Assembly: GCA_031002005.1 (NCBI GenBank)
Contig: CM061914.1
Span: forward strand, 11,642,148-11,706,147
Length of the DNA: 64,000 nt
Direction: 5' to 3'
DNA from: Vandiemenella viatica
Lineage: Eukaryota > Arthropoda > Insecta > Orthoptera > Morabidae
Below are positions 10,724 to 22,300 of the stretch, piece after piece. Both the position numbers and the translations under genes were made by a program. The notes beneath the pieces are model-generated. The model was not told the origin of the DNA and searched no databases. It was given only the letters and a program-made list of their open reading frames with translations. Positions within the stretch are counted from its first letter, which is position 1, and each line of letters begins with the position of its first letter.

Positions 10724-10775
10724 CTGATGACACCAACACCAGACTGACGTCGAAACGTCTGAGGTACGGAGGCAA
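10724..10775 (+). other. Hammerhead-like boxes beside the exon 4 acceptor
   Basis: On the plus strand CTGATGA lies at 10724-10730 and CGAAACGTC near 10752-10760, similar to hammerhead or Penelope-tail motifs elsewhere in the window. The intervening 20 bases do not form a convincing stem. The reverse complement of CTGATG doubles as the CATCAG splice acceptor. It may be a decayed Penelope tail that now supplies an acceptor, or chance. Confidence 0.2.
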
Positions 10776-10779
10776 GGCT

Positions 10780-11293
10780 TAATTAATTCAAATGCAGATT
10801 CACGATATGGTGTATAATTTTTCCTTTTGTAGCAGCCGCCGACTCCTGGACGATGTACCTAATGCTACTCGCTTGGAGTTCATCCGAATGGATCAAGCAC
10901 CGTGATTTGTGAGAGGTAGATGACAAAGAATTTAATAAATGTATGTAAGGGAAGTTCTTTCAGGACATATGAGTTATTAAAAAATCCATTATACAGGTGA
11001 TGGATATTGGACGAGTGGAGCTGAGTCTGTAGGCATCTTTAATGGCCGCGTACGTAATGTTTTACATGAACATTTACACGAGAAAATCATCCAAAAGACA
11101 GGTACCGTGTTACGTTGACACTAAATCATTACCGTGAATTTAAAGATCACTACAGGAAAAGTGTGAACGGAATACAGTGTATAGTGTAACAGTGAACGGA
11201 ACAATCAAAACAATGATTTATAATGCATCAAATACAAACCGCTTCTTCAACAATCGCATTCTGAAAAGGCAAAGCAATTTCATCGGTGGAAGA
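10780..11293. other. Intron sequence, nothing recognised
   Basis: AT-rich sequence of intron 3 of the cuticle gene, without recognisable elements. Confidence 0.5.
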
Positions 11294-11301
11294 GGCGTAT
11301 T

Positions 11302-11435
11302 CAGTGGCGGATCCAGGGGGGGGGGAACTAGGTGGCTCCAGCCCTCCCAAAGGTCCCCCCCAAAACCAAAATCCAGTCAAGCCCCCTCCCCCTCTCCCCC
11401 TTCCCCCCAAAACCAAAATCCTGGATCCACCACTG
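11302..11435. mobile_element. hAT-type MITE, 134 bp, perfect 8-bp duplication
   Basis: The ends are inverted copies: CAGTGGCGGATCCAGG on the left, and the complement of CAGTGGTGGATCCAGG on the right. The element is flanked by the perfect direct repeat GGCGTATT (11294-11301 and 11436-11443). CAG-type termini and 8-bp duplications are hAT hallmarks. The inside is G- and C-run rich (a G-run at about 11318 and C-runs at 11370-11410) and has no coding capacity, so it is non-autonomous. Confidence 0.85.
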
Positions 11436-11590
11436 GGCGTATTCGATGGATTTATTAGATAAAGTTTGTGTTGAGCCAGCACACCGTGACATTCCATAGG
11501 TTTGATGTTATGATTGTGTTAATATTTTACTCAAACTTTTACACGATCAAACAACACTACATTCGAATTACCCAAAACACTGTGGAGTAA

Positions 11591-11970
11591 CAGGGCCGCC
11601 GTAAGCGGGCGTGCAAGGCGTGCATCGCACGCGGGCGGCACATCGAGGGGGGCGGCAAAACGAGCGATCGACAATCGCCGCCCCGCGATAGTTGCCACTC
11701 CATTGTCGCCGCGACGAAATTTGCGGCGTATTATGTAGCCGGCGACCCTTTATTTTTTGTTTTTTTAGCTCAACAACTGCTTCGGGCGACACTCGGAATG
11801 AATGGTAACAATGCGGGCGGCAAATAATGTTCAAAGGGAAGGCAATCTCCAATCTCACAGTTTTTTTACCCGGTCCGGAAATTTCCTAAACCCACCGCCG
11901 GCTGTAGTTAGACAGGGAGCAGCATAATCGGTATTGCACGCGGGCGCTCAAACAGCTAGCGGCGGGCCTG
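11591..11970. mobile_element. hAT-type MITE, ~380 bp
   Basis: It starts CAGGGCCGCCGTAAGCGGG and ends with the near-inverse (TAGCGGCGGGCCTG). GGAGTAA flanks it on both sides (11584-11590 and 11971-11977), fitting a 7-8 bp target duplication. The GC-rich inside has repeated GCGGGCGG runs and no meaningful open frame. The terminus resembles that of the 187-bp MITE at 16856. Confidence 0.75.
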
Positions 11971-11979
11971 GGAGTAATT

Positions 11980-13380
11980 GATACCTGAATTCAGCAGCTA
12001 TCACTATCCTTAAACTACGACATGTGTGATGAATTAACACAACTCCCTCAACGAAAACTCACCGGATGTTAACATTTTTAACATCGTTTGTACACATTTG
12101 AAAGTGCTGAAAACAATATAGGTATTGAAGTGTCACGCTAGTTGCGACATCAGAAAAAGTTTAATTACTTTAAATTATTAAAAACTTATCAATTATTAAT
12201 ATTTATCATGAGGGATGTGAATTGATCATCAAGGCACTAATTTAAAATTGCTATTTATTAGATCACTCATATGGATGTATTAATTATTTAGACGTGATTC
12301 AGATATGTGATTTTTTACTGTAAACTGTCCGGCATACATTGTTGTTCATCAGGGTCGTTACTGGGCTAGTGGACGCGGTAGGTGAACGCACTCAACACAC
12401 ACAATACCGTTTGGATTGCTCCTGTGACGGCAGCTGCGGGCAGGTCCGTGGTGGGGCTTCTTACGACAAGGCGGCGGGAAGTGGTCTGATCGGCTCACGG
12501 GTGGCGTCGTGTTCGCCTCACGTTCGACGCAGCACAGACGTAGAGTGACCCCTCAAGCAGCTAGGACGGGAAGATGTCGACGCAGTCTGGCGTCGAACCT
12601 GCTCCCTGGAGATACGGACTGGAAAGCTCTTCCAGCAGGAGCGCGAACTCACACTCTGACACTCCCGTATTATATTCCAACGTCCGCACGCGTCCCGCCA
12701 CGAGGTGCACACCTGTGTGTCCTCCAAGCGAGTCCGCCACCCCTTCCCTAGCGGTACAGAGGATTCGGGGAAATGCGAGGAGTAGCCACATTCCTGTGGG
12801 CGACAGCTACCTGTCTGCATCTAGCTGCAGCCTCACAAATCCGTTGGCAAACTTAGTTAGCTGCAACTTCACACATATGTACTGTGTCAGTACAGTATAT
12901 AATCAAAATCTAAAAAAGACACAAAAAATAAACAGATATTGTACCTCATGAGAGAATTTTTTGTTGAAAGTTCCGTGTTAAGTACAATTGTCTTAATATT
13001 TTCAGATTTTCCTTCATATGCTTGGAAAATTAGAGAGGGCATACATAGATAGTTAATGATTTTTGGAACTAATATCTTACGAAATACAAAACTCCAAAAA
13101 GGCGCAACTCTCTGTGAAGGTCCAAAGGCGGCGGCGCTAGTGAATGTGATGTGTGGTGTGGTCCCGCTGGGGCGTCTGGAGTCGGGTTTCGATGGCCCGC
13201 CTGGATGGTTTCGTTAGAAGGCCGTTCCCTCTCCTCGCCCGCCTCTATTGTCGTCGACGAGGCGTAAAGCCATTAGCGTAAGCGACCACGACAGACCATC
13301 AGGCATGACTACATTAGAAAAGTTCAGGATTTTAGTTCCATCCTTAAAACATCACTGATCTTAGCGGAAACAATGAATCT
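11980..13380. other. No gene; GC-rich block at 12340-12850
   Basis: The stretch lies in intron 3 of the cuticle gene. Between 12340 and 12850 GC content rises and several overlapping open frames appear on both strands, which is a by-product of GC richness rather than a clear gene. I recognise no domain. At 13225-13285 there is a short piece (CGTCGACGAGGCGTAAA) matching the 3' part of the SINE family found at 32 kb. Confidence 0.4.
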
Positions 13381-14745
13381 GAAACGGGAGGATCTAAATC
13401 GGGGAACGAGCATTACAACACAATTAAAAATGAGCAGACCAAAACATTTGAAATTCATCCTGAGGAAATCGTGAAGGAACTAACAAAGCTGAAAAAACAT
13501 AAAGGGGCTGGTGTAGATAATATTACTACAGATGTCTTAAAAATAGCTGGATGTGACAGTGTACCTTATCTTGAAATATTATTTAAATTGAGTCTTGATA
13601 CTTGTTGCTTTCCAGAGGATTCGAAGAATGCAATAGTAGTGGTGGTACACAAAGGAGGGGTGAGAAATAAAGTCGAAAATTATAGGTCAATCAGTTTGAC
13701 ATCAGTGGTAGGTAAATTAATGGAAAGATTGATATGCAACCACATCAGAAATATATGTGAGGAACGTAATTGGTTTTCAAGCGGGCAACATGGTTTCAGG
13801 CAAGGATATTCATGCGAATCTCAGTTGGTGGGATATATGCAAGATATTTCAGATGAAATGGACAAGGGAGGCCAAATTGATAGTGTAGCACTAGATCTGT
13901 CAAAGGCGTTTGACAGAGTAAGCCGTAAATAAGGTAAAAACCATTGGAATAGATGAGAAAGTAATTTGCTGGGTAGAAGAATTTTTAAAAGGTAGGAAAC
14001 AGAAAGTTAGTGTAGGAAATGTAGTATCAAAAGAAGTGGAAGTAATATTGGTTCTGCCACAGGGTAGCGCATTGGGATCATTGCTATTCATTATTCTGAT
14101 GAATAATTGTGTTGATTGTTTACTATCAGGAATTAGGTTGCTTGCAGAAGACTTAACACTATATAAAAGGATCAAAACGGTAGAGGACTGTAAACAGTTC
14201 CAGGGTGATCTGGAGAAAATATCTAGTTGGGTTGGTAAACATGGGTTGAAGATAAAAGCAAATAAGATTCAGCTTATTAGATACACAAATTTAAAAAAAA
14301 AAAAACAACTAAAGATTGATTTTGATTATAAGGTGGGGAAAGCAGTACTTGTTGAAGACCTAAAATGTTAATATCTTGGTATTAAATTGATAACAAGCTT
14401 AACTGGGCAGGACACATAGGACAGGTGGTAGGAAAAGGTTTCAAAGTTCTGTACTTGTTGGAGAGAGTGATGAGGGGATGTAGGAGAGAAGTAAAGGAAT
14501 TGGGTTACAAAACTTTGGTGAGACCATTGCTCGAATATGGTAGTTTAGAATGGGACCCTCATTTTTCGTATCAAATACAGGAGTTGGAGAGGGTGCAAAA
14601 AAGGGCTGCTAGATTAGTTTCTGGAAATTATCGCAGAACGCAATCAGTGACGGATATGATAAAGGAGCTGGAATGGGATTCATTGCAAGACAGGAGGAGG
14701 ATGAGGAGGGTCATGGGAGTATACAGGGCATATACTGGCGATGAG
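13380..14745 (+). mobile_element. CR1/Jockey-like LINE (family A), 5' part of split copy
   Basis: Plus-strand reverse transcriptase in pieces. 13471-13932 carries KHKGAGVDNITTDVLK, ENYRSISLTSVVGKLMERL and HGFRQGYSC, ending at LDLSKAFDRVS before a frame change. 14036-14371 carries LPQGSALGSLLF, where PQGSVLGPLLF is usual, and LAEDLTLY where the catalytic YADD should be, so the active site is lost. 14425-14748 carries the C-terminal LVRPLLEYGSLEWDP and RVQKRAARLVSGNYRR. The N-terminal endonuclease is missing. The copy is interrupted at 14745 by a hAT element and resumes at 17427. Seven other fragments of this family lie in the window. Confidence 0.8.
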
Positions 14746-15075
14746 TAGGGTTCGGATGTTTAGGACCAAAAAAAACGAGAAATATGCAGGCAAATATGAC
14801 GTTAAAAATAGGTAAATATGATCATAAAGAGACAAAATATGACCAAACATTAAATTTTTTATACTTTAAAAATGCTGAAATGTACACAATTTATTTTATG
14901 TAGCTGTCATGTAGACAACATAATTTGTTCCTATGCACTCACTGTACGATTGGGAAATTAATTTTTTTGCAAAAGTTATATTCTTGTTCCTGTAAAAGAA
15001 TGGATTACTAGAATTTTAACTTTAAAAATAAAAATTTACTATAAATTTGTTGCGAATTAGTGTGCATACCATTTT

Positions 15076-16552
15076 TTATTCTTGTTTGATGCCAGCATTG
15101 CAGTATATCACCATATGCATCTTCAAGTTCTCGAAGAGGAATTTTCTCCTGTTGTCACTTAAAACTGTCTTGTAGTGTGAGAAGCTTCGTTCGACATCGC
15201 AAGATGTGACGGGAGCGTACTTAAACAGAGTCAGGTCACTGCAATTTAATTGTGGGTCGTCTTCAGTCAAAACAGATTCGCCATCATGTAAAATTTCACT
15301 AATTTTACAAATTGTTTTATATCCCATATTCCCACACAAAACTTTATCAAATTTGTTTTTCATCAAACTAGCCACACTGCCCCCTGTTTGGCCTATTTCG
15401 GTTTCCACACTTTTAACGGCCGCCAAACTTTCATTCAGTTCTAGACCAATTTCTTCAAGACGCCAAATCGCAGTTGTGATGCCTGAAACTTAACTTTATG
15501 TACGTTAAATTTCTGAACAAATTACTGGAAAAGAGTTCTTGGACAATTTTTATGGAAGATGTTTCGCTGCTATCAAAATTAGAAACTATTTTCTTTATGT
15601 TTTCATAATATTCACAGTAATAGCTAAGTGCATAGAGCCATGTGCCCCAACGAGTAAGTACTGGTTGTGGTGGAAGAGCGACGGAAGGTGTGTCTTCTTT
15701 AAATTTTGCCACTCTCATTGGAGCTTTAATAAAAATCTTTTTTACATTTGATATTAACCTATCAACATCAGGGAAATTTAGTCTTACTTCCTCGGCAACT
15801 CTATGTAATCCATGAGCGAGACACGTTAAATGAACCATCGAAGGATGCAACAACTTCAGACATTTCCCGGACTTTACCATGTACGGCGCTGCGTCGGTCA
15901 CAAATAGTAAGACATGATCTCGCTGAACTTCACCGCTCCATAACAGTTTCATATCGTTGTCGAATGATTCAAGAGTTTCACAGTCCAGTAAAAATATATC
16001 ACCCGGTCTGTCAGAAATGAGTGTTCCAACGATAACATTTACAATGTATCTCCCACAAGCATCAGTACTTTCATCGATTGATACCTAGATCTTATTGGTT
16101 CCTATCTTAGTTCTGATTGTCTGCAATACATTTTCATAACAAGACGGTAAATAGTTCTTCCTCAATGTGGATTCGGTTGGAATCGACTGTGTTGTGTATT
16201 TCTCCAAGAACGATTTGAAATGCTCATTAAGTGGGATGTTGGCTGATACCATCATTTCACAGAGTTCTTCAGAAAAAAATTATAATTTGGAAGACGACGA
16301 AGCTGTAGATGTATCCAAGAATAGTCGCTGTTTGCTTTGTCGAGTTGAATGTCGTATTACGTTATTCTTGTGTCTTGATGTATTGCAGTGCTGCTGCACA
16401 TGAAATCGCTTTGTTGCATTCACTTTAGTTTCACATAATTTACAGAAAAGAACTATTTCATCTGTGCTAAAATACTCCTCTCCAAATTCCTTTACGTAAT
16501 TCCGTAACCTTGCACTTTCAGAAAGTTTTGTTTTCTGCATGGCGGTACTCAC
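15076..16552 (-). pseudogene. hAT transposase (CGGBP1-like N-terminus), broken
   Basis: Three minus-strand open pieces make up the enzyme. The first (16552-16280) has a Cys/His pattern (CKLCETKV..H..H) like the DNA-binding region of CGGBP1-related hAT proteins. The middle (15952-15455) has VLLFVTDAAPYMVKSG and the LTCLAHGLHRVAEEV stretch typical of hAT/DUF659 catalytic domains, with a TRWGTWLYAL motif. The last (15426-15076) has YAPVTSCDVERSFSHYK and SDNRR, the hAT C-terminal dimerisation block. Stops and frame changes separate the parts. The protein would have excised and reinserted the element. Confidence 0.8.
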
Positions 16553-16855
16553 TGATCCAATGCAGGATTATTTTCAAAAGCATTGGTGACAGTGCGTGAG
16601 TGACTGAGGCCTTTGTGCTTGTTTCGACGCGGAGAATCTGGCATGTGGGGAATACCTAACCTTGGTAGGGAGGGGTTTCCCGTTAAGCAGCAGTTTCGCC
16701 GTACTGAATCATAGGAAGACAATTGATTCCTCTCATCGGTCGGTCACTGCAGTGGACCCAACTTCCGCGATACCGTCGCAACTGAGACTTTGATTGACGC
16801 GGCTCGACACAGGCATGCTGCTGCTGCGTAGTCGAATTTAAAAAGCGGGCGGAAC

Positions 16856-17042
16856 CAGGGCCGCATTTAGGCTCTGTGGGCCCCTAGGCTATACATGTGG
16901 TGCGGGCCCCCTATCGGCAGTTTTTGAAATTCGGACCAAAAAAATTTATGGGCGACCTTTTTTTCTTTGTGGCGCGGGCCCCCCTTTGTGGCGCGGGCCC
17001 CTAGGCTACAGCCTATGTAGCCTATGCTTAAATGCGGCCCTG
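16856..17042. mobile_element. hAT-type MITE, 187 bp, nested in the hAT element
   Basis: The left end CAGGGCCGCATTTAGGCT matches the inverse of the right end (complement CAGGGCCGCATTTAAGC). The perfect 8-bp repeat GGCGGAAC flanks it (16848-16855 and 17043-17050). The inside has repeated 'gcgggcccc' stretches and no coding capacity. It is the third nesting level: MITE in hAT in LINE. Confidence 0.9.
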
Positions 17043-17426
17043 GGCGGAACATTAACGTTTAGACAGTGACAATAATTTATAGCTTTAATTCTTGACTGGT
17101 GAATTCTGAACAATTTAGTGACAATTAGTTTCGTTTATTTCTCCAATGTATAGCAGGAGTATTTTTCTTTGATTAATTATCTTAATTTCTTTTCATCTAT
17201 AACTTCCATCGAAAAATTACCAGATTTTTCCTCAAAATATGACCATAAAAATGCTTGAAATGTGACCAGAATTAGGAAAATGTCCCGAATATGCATTTAT
17301 AGGCTATATAAAATACATGTAAATACAATCAGAAACGTTGAATCAGTGTTTATTTCAGCATTTCAGCTCAAAAAGAAGGCAGGAAAAAATATGACTTTTC
17401 CTAAAGATCCGATCCCTAGTGTTGAG

Positions 17427-17720
17427 GCATGGCAAGATGTTGATGTAAGAATTAAAAGTAATACATGGACCATGTCCACAAGCTGGAATTCGATTTCAGG
17501 CAGAAGGGTGTAGGAAAAGTTTTTTAGGTAAGGGTGTACGGGATTTGAAAGTTTGCAAGAGAAATGATGAATAATTTACAAAAAACGGTCGAAAAACTGA
17601 AAGTTAAAATTTGTGGAGGGCAAATGTAGGTGGGTAGAGGAAAGGGGGAAGATGGGTAAAATAGCCACCGGAGCGTTGATATTAGTTCCTCAGCTTAAAA
17701 ATGGTATAGAAATTACTCAG
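17427..17720 (+). mobile_element. Family A LINE, 3' part of split copy
   Basis: The sequence resumes the LINE at 'gcatggcaagatgttg', matching the copy at 61655 ('gcatggaaagatattg'). It then holds the 'caagctggaattcgatttcaggca' and 'atgatgaataatttac' stretches and ends with a decayed 'gccaccggagcg' 3' signature. Confidence 0.75.
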
Positions 17721-18489
17721 CTGTATTTTCAGCAATTGAAGAGTGGGGGGCAGTTGGAAAAATCCAGGCACTGTGTTTTGATGTCACTGCAGTAACCACT
17801 GTCACTTCTAGGGACCTTGGGTTTTGCTACAGGAATTATTAGAGCAAAATGGTCTGTATTTACCATGTTTTAGAAATTATTTTAAAAGCAGTTTTTTTTA
17901 TTGTAACATGGTCACAAGCATTAGCACTCAACGAAATACTTTTAAAAGATTTCGTACTGGGTGGTGTAACTTGATAAACCAAAGCACGAAACTGATATTG
18001 ATGATAAAAATATTAGATATCGAATACTTAATTCATACCAGACTTCGTGACTCCTTTTCAAACAATTTAAAAACCAACAGCCCAGCGATGATTATAAAGA
18101 ATTTTGTCCAACTTTGTTTAATTTTTGTAGGATATGTTCCTGCAATAGATTTTTTTTCCATAGTACTTGGTGCTATTCATCACGGCTGATGTATGGCGAA
18201 GGCCATTTATTCTCTCAAAATATATCTTTTTAAGAATCGATTTTCACTATCACATTTAGAGAAAAAAAGTGTTATAGACATGTGTTTAATTATATATTTA
18301 TGTAAAAACGTGGTTCAACGCCGACAAACCCAATTTGTCTCCCGACAAAGAACTATAATTGTTACAATAATTTATTGACTGCAGAAAACTGATCAATAGT
18401 TTGCATACAAGATACTCTAAAATGATAAAACATCTTTGCTATCTTACCTCAAAGCAATTTGCTTTTTCATTTTCGATGATACTTTGGGC
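17720..18489. other. Intron sequence, nothing recognised
   Basis: AT-rich sequence with a few short open frames; no domain or repeat seen. Confidence 0.5.
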
Positions 18490-18675
18490 CGAAAAATGTC
18501 AAAATAAGCATGGCTGTAGAAGCAATGTTCTTTGATGAAAGAAAAAGAAGATGATAGGGATGTAATAGCAAGAATAGTTCTCAAAGTAGTCGATCATTTC
18601 TTCTTCTTCTCTTCGATATCGGCCATCTAAGGTCCACGAAAAGTAATCCCATGCATTCATTTCGATGCTTCTTCT
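18490..18675 (-). mobile_element. RTE-like LINE fragment (left half, family C)
   Basis: Read on the minus strand, basic coding-like sequence (SIEMNAWDYF, then a run of Arg/Glu) continues from the fragment at 24440-24106 once the SINE and Gypsy-1 are removed. The link is inferred from the nested insertion order and a shared 'gcttctt' at the two SINE borders. Confidence 0.4.
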
Positions 18676-18797
18676 TTTTTTTTTAATGGCATTTGGCAAC
18701 AGAGGCCATACAGCCAGCTCAAGGTAATTATAATTGTTTTCAGTGTATGGACGCCACAGGACGGACAGGACATTCACACAGACACACAACACTTAAC
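18676..18797 (-). mobile_element. tRNA-derived SINE, body and tail (split by Gypsy-1)
   Basis: On the minus strand this is the SINE body, ending in 'gccaaatgccatt' and a poly-A seen as T-run at 18678-18690. Its tRNA-like head lies at 24035-24106, on the other side of Gypsy-1. The two halves meet at the ATCCA target duplication. Confidence 0.65.
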
Positions 18798-18802
18798 ATC
18801 CA

Positions 18803-19297
18803 TCTGGTATCACTTCCTGACATTGCGGCATGCCCGGTAGGTGGCATGGAAATCGACATAGTATAGACGGCGCTGGCATCAGGCCAACCAGCGCCACCGC
18901 AGCACAGTTTCCGCCACGGCCAATCAGAGCCGACCCGGCTCGGATATAAATAAGCCAACGCAGCTCCATTCATCCAGTTCGGTGTTCACTGCGCTTTCGG
19001 TCGTGTCTCCGTCAACTGTGCTTCGTCTCTTGGACTCTCGACCGTGTTTCGTCTCGGCTACGTCTACGGTACTCTCTCTCGGACTCAGTGAATCGCTTCT
19101 CGGACTCGTGACTGTGCTTGTTCTCGGTGACGTTCGGTACGCTCTCTTCGGACTATGTAAACCTCACGTCGGATACAACCAGTGCGCGTCTTTGGATTCC
19201 GTTCGGCCTGCTCCTTGGACTTGTTCGGGTTCTTCGTGACCATCTTCTGCGGACCGCCCCTCCGCCGTTCGACGTCGGCCGCCGCACGGACATAGCA
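18803..19297 (+). repeat. Gypsy-1 5' LTR
   Basis: It begins TCTGGTATC and ends GACATAGCA, rather than the usual TG...CA start. The right LTR begins and ends identically. The strongest difference block is at the extreme left (three substitutions in the first 20 bases). Confidence 0.9.
18919..18955 (+). promoter_or_regulatory. Gypsy-1 LTR promoter (CCAAT and TATA boxes)
   Basis: A CCAATCAG motif (about 18920) is followed by TATAAATA at 18945-18952. About 25-30 bp downstream lies TTCATCCAGTTCGG, near where transcription of the RNA genome would begin. The same boxes exist in the right LTR. Function is inferred from position and consensus. Confidence 0.6.
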
Positions 19298-19318
19298 ATT
19301 GGCGACGAGGAAAAAGGT
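19298..19318 (+). other. Gypsy-1 primer-binding site region
   Basis: TTGGCGACGAGG directly after the LTR (one base offset) begins with TGG, as expected for pairing with a tRNA 3' CCA end. I did not identify the tRNA. Confidence 0.5.
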
Positions 19319-19332
19319 TATCAGCTGGCATC

Positions 19333-22300
19333 ATGGACACCGTGACTCGTATTCTGGAGCAACAACAACAGCAGACAGCGCTGCTACAGAAAACGCTCCA
19401 AGTAATACTCGAGAAACTGTTAGCACAGGAGGCCAAGTCAGTCCAGGCCTCGGAAAATTCACACATCCGGCCACCAGCGTTTCCACCATTTAATGACGCT
19501 AAGGAAGACTGGGACACATATTTGCATCGGCTCAAACAGCATTTCTCGGCATTCCAGGTGACGGACGATGCCTTACAGCGCTCGCTGTTTCTGTCGTGGG
19601 CATCACCCGACACGTTCTTCCTCCTGCGGAAACTGGCCCCATTATCAGATCCGGTCGCCCTCACATTCAACGAAATGTGCACTCTGCTAACAAGCTACTA
19701 CTCTCAAAGATATCACGTGGTGGCCTCCCGCCTTGAGTTCCATCAGTATCACAAACAACCGGGACAATCATACCGGTCATGGGTAACTGATCTCCAAGGT
19801 CTTAGCCGTAAATGCGACTTCACTTGCTCAAACGCAAAGTGCAGGGCTTCATTTGCAGACTCCCTGATCCGCGACGTCATAGTGCAGCTAGCTCCAGACC
19901 CCGAGGTGCGCACAGCGGCACTGAAGCTGGACAACCCATCACTCGAGGACATTCTACGCATCGCGCACTCGCATGAAATTGCGCAAGCAGCGAACGAGCG
20001 CCTCATGGCTCGCCCACAAGTAGCGGCGGTCAAAACATCACAACACAACTCCCGCGCAAAAGGCAAACCCATGGCGCGCTCCAGACACCAAAAAAGCAGG
20101 ACGCCATCGCTGTCCGACGTATCTATGACGTCCGAACCCCGACCCCCACCCCGCCGACGATTCCAGAGGCCCCTGCCGTCTTGCCCACAGTGCTTCACTT
20201 CGCACTCACGGGCAGATTGCCCCGACCGTTGGGCACATTGCACACGCTGCGGTAAAGAGGGACACTTGCGGTCAGTCTGCCGAAACCGGGCCCCTCGCCC
20301 CAGCCCGACAGCCCGCATGCAGCAAGAAACGGTCAACACACTGCAGACCGCAGCTCATACTGGCGACCCACTCTCACAGAAACTATTCTTAACTATTAGA
20401 GTCGCCAACCAGGACATCCGTTTTCAAGTGGACACGGGGGCAACCGTCTCGCTGATATACCAAGCCACCTACGCTCAACTAGAATAGAATAGAGACATTC
20501 CCCTGTGGGGTCAGGTCTCCATCACGGCCGCCTACAAACAAGTCACCAGACCAATCACCTTTTTTGTGGTGGATCAGCCCTCGGCTACTAATATTTTTGG
20601 GTTAGACGCATTCAACAGATTCGGATTCTCAATCGTGGACGAAGTCCAGGTCATATCGGACTCGGTCCCATTCCAGGACCTGGATGACCTCTGTACTCAG
20701 TTCGCACCCATCTTTACGCCAGACTTAGGGTGCGCCTCAGATTTCGAGGCTCACATCACCCTCCGGCCCGGTGCAGTACCTCGCTTTTGTCGTGCCAGAC
20801 CTATTCCGGTCACCTTATGTGCAGCAGTAAAACAGGAACTTGACCGGCTTCAGGAGATTGGAGTAATCGAACCTGTCAAATCCAGCGCGTGGGCTACACC
20901 ACTGGTCTTCATCCGGAAACCCAATGGCACCCTCCGGTTATGTGGAGATTTTAAGGCTACGATCAACGCCCAGTCTCAAGTCGAGACGTATCCAATCCCA
21001 CGACAAGAAGATCTTCTCACTAAACTTGCCGGCGGCGAATATTTCTCGAAGATTGACCTCGCGGATGCATACTTGCAGCTTCCACTAGATGAGGAATCGC
21101 AAAACATCGTCGTCATCAATACACCGTTTGGACTCTACATATACAAGCGCCTCCCGTTTGGCATCGCTTCTGCACCGGCAATATTCCAAAGATACTTGGA
21201 GCAGCTGTTGTGACACATACCGGCATGCGCAAACTACCTGGACGATATCATTGTCACAGGAACCACTCGCCAGGAGCACCTACAAAACCTGCGCACGCTA
21301 TTTGCAGCATTACAAGAGGCAGGGCTGAGGTGTCGCCTCGAGAAGTGTCGGTTTTTTCAAGAGGAAGTAGAATATCTCGGCCATTGGCTCAACAAAGAGG
21401 GAATTAGACCATCAGACCGCAACGTGGCCGCCATTGATTCCCTACCCCGCCCAAAGAATCTGCCAGAACTACAAGCCTTCCTCGGGAAAATAAATTACTA
21501 CTCAAAGTTTCTGCCACAAGCGGCACACATCTCACAACCCCTCAACCAGCTCCGGAAAAAGGGCGTTGCCTACAACTGGACCCCGTCTTGTCAACGGGCC
21601 TTCGACCGGCTAAAGCGCATGCTAAGGTCTGCTCCTTGTGTGACGCCGTTCTCTCCTACACGGCCCCTAGTCGTGGCAGCTGACGCCTCAGCATATGGAA
21701 TCGGGGCGGTACTCGCACATAGGAATGAAGACGGCTCTGAACAACCGATAGCGTTTGATTCTAAGACATTGACGCCAGCACAACGCAACTACTCGCAGAT
21801 CGAGAAAGAGGCATTGGCAATAGTCTTCGCTATCAAGAAATTCCATGTATATCTATTTGGAACCAAGTTCTCCCTCATCACCGACCACAAACCGTTGGTG
21901 GCAATATTTGGACCCCGCTCCAGCCTCCCAGAGCGAACGGCCCAACGCCTCCAACGATGGGCGATGTTTCTGAGCACTTATAATTATACAATCCAATATA
22001 AGCCAACAGCACAACATTCCAATGCCGACGCCCTATCACGCCTGCCTGCCGGCCCCGATCCGGAATTCGACCAACAGGAAGTACTGTGTTTTCATATCGA
22101 CACAGAGAGGAAGTAGACAGTGGACGGGTTCCCCATTACAGCAGCCCGAATCGCCTCCGCCACCCAGCGGGATCCAATCTTGCGCCAGGTCCTGCGCTAT
22201 ATCATTCACGGGTGGCCAACATACCTCACACGCAGAATGGACAACGAGTTGAAGACATGGCGCCACATATCTGACAGACTCTCGGTCACAGACGGCGTCA

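Larger units (their letters stand above)
14746..17418 (-). mobile_element. hAT-family DNA transposon, decayed, 2.67 kb
   Basis: The termini are inverted repeats of about 20 bp (TAGGGTTCGGATGTTTAGGA against TAGGGATCGGATCTTTAGGA). They are flanked by near-matching 8-bp repeats (GCGATGAG at 14738-14745, GTGTTGAG at 17419-17426), as expected for hAT. Removing it rejoins the LINE. The minus strand holds a broken transposase: an N-terminal CGGBP1/BED-like zinc-finger region (16552-16280), a middle catalytic-type region (about 16060-15455) and a C-terminal dimerisation region (15426-15076). A further MITE sits inside at 16856-17042. Confidence 0.85.

Noticed and set aside
10542..10782. Plus- and minus-strand frames over exon 4
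   Set aside because: They are alternative readings of exon 4 and lack the RR-domain pattern.
12339..12951. Several open frames in the GC-rich block
   Set aside because: They occur on both strands in overlapping frames, show no domain and no splice pattern joining the cuticle gene.
18982..19345. Open frames in the Gypsy-1 LTRs and leader
   Set aside because: They repeat in both LTRs and lie in the transcribed leader; they are chance frames in regulatory sequence.
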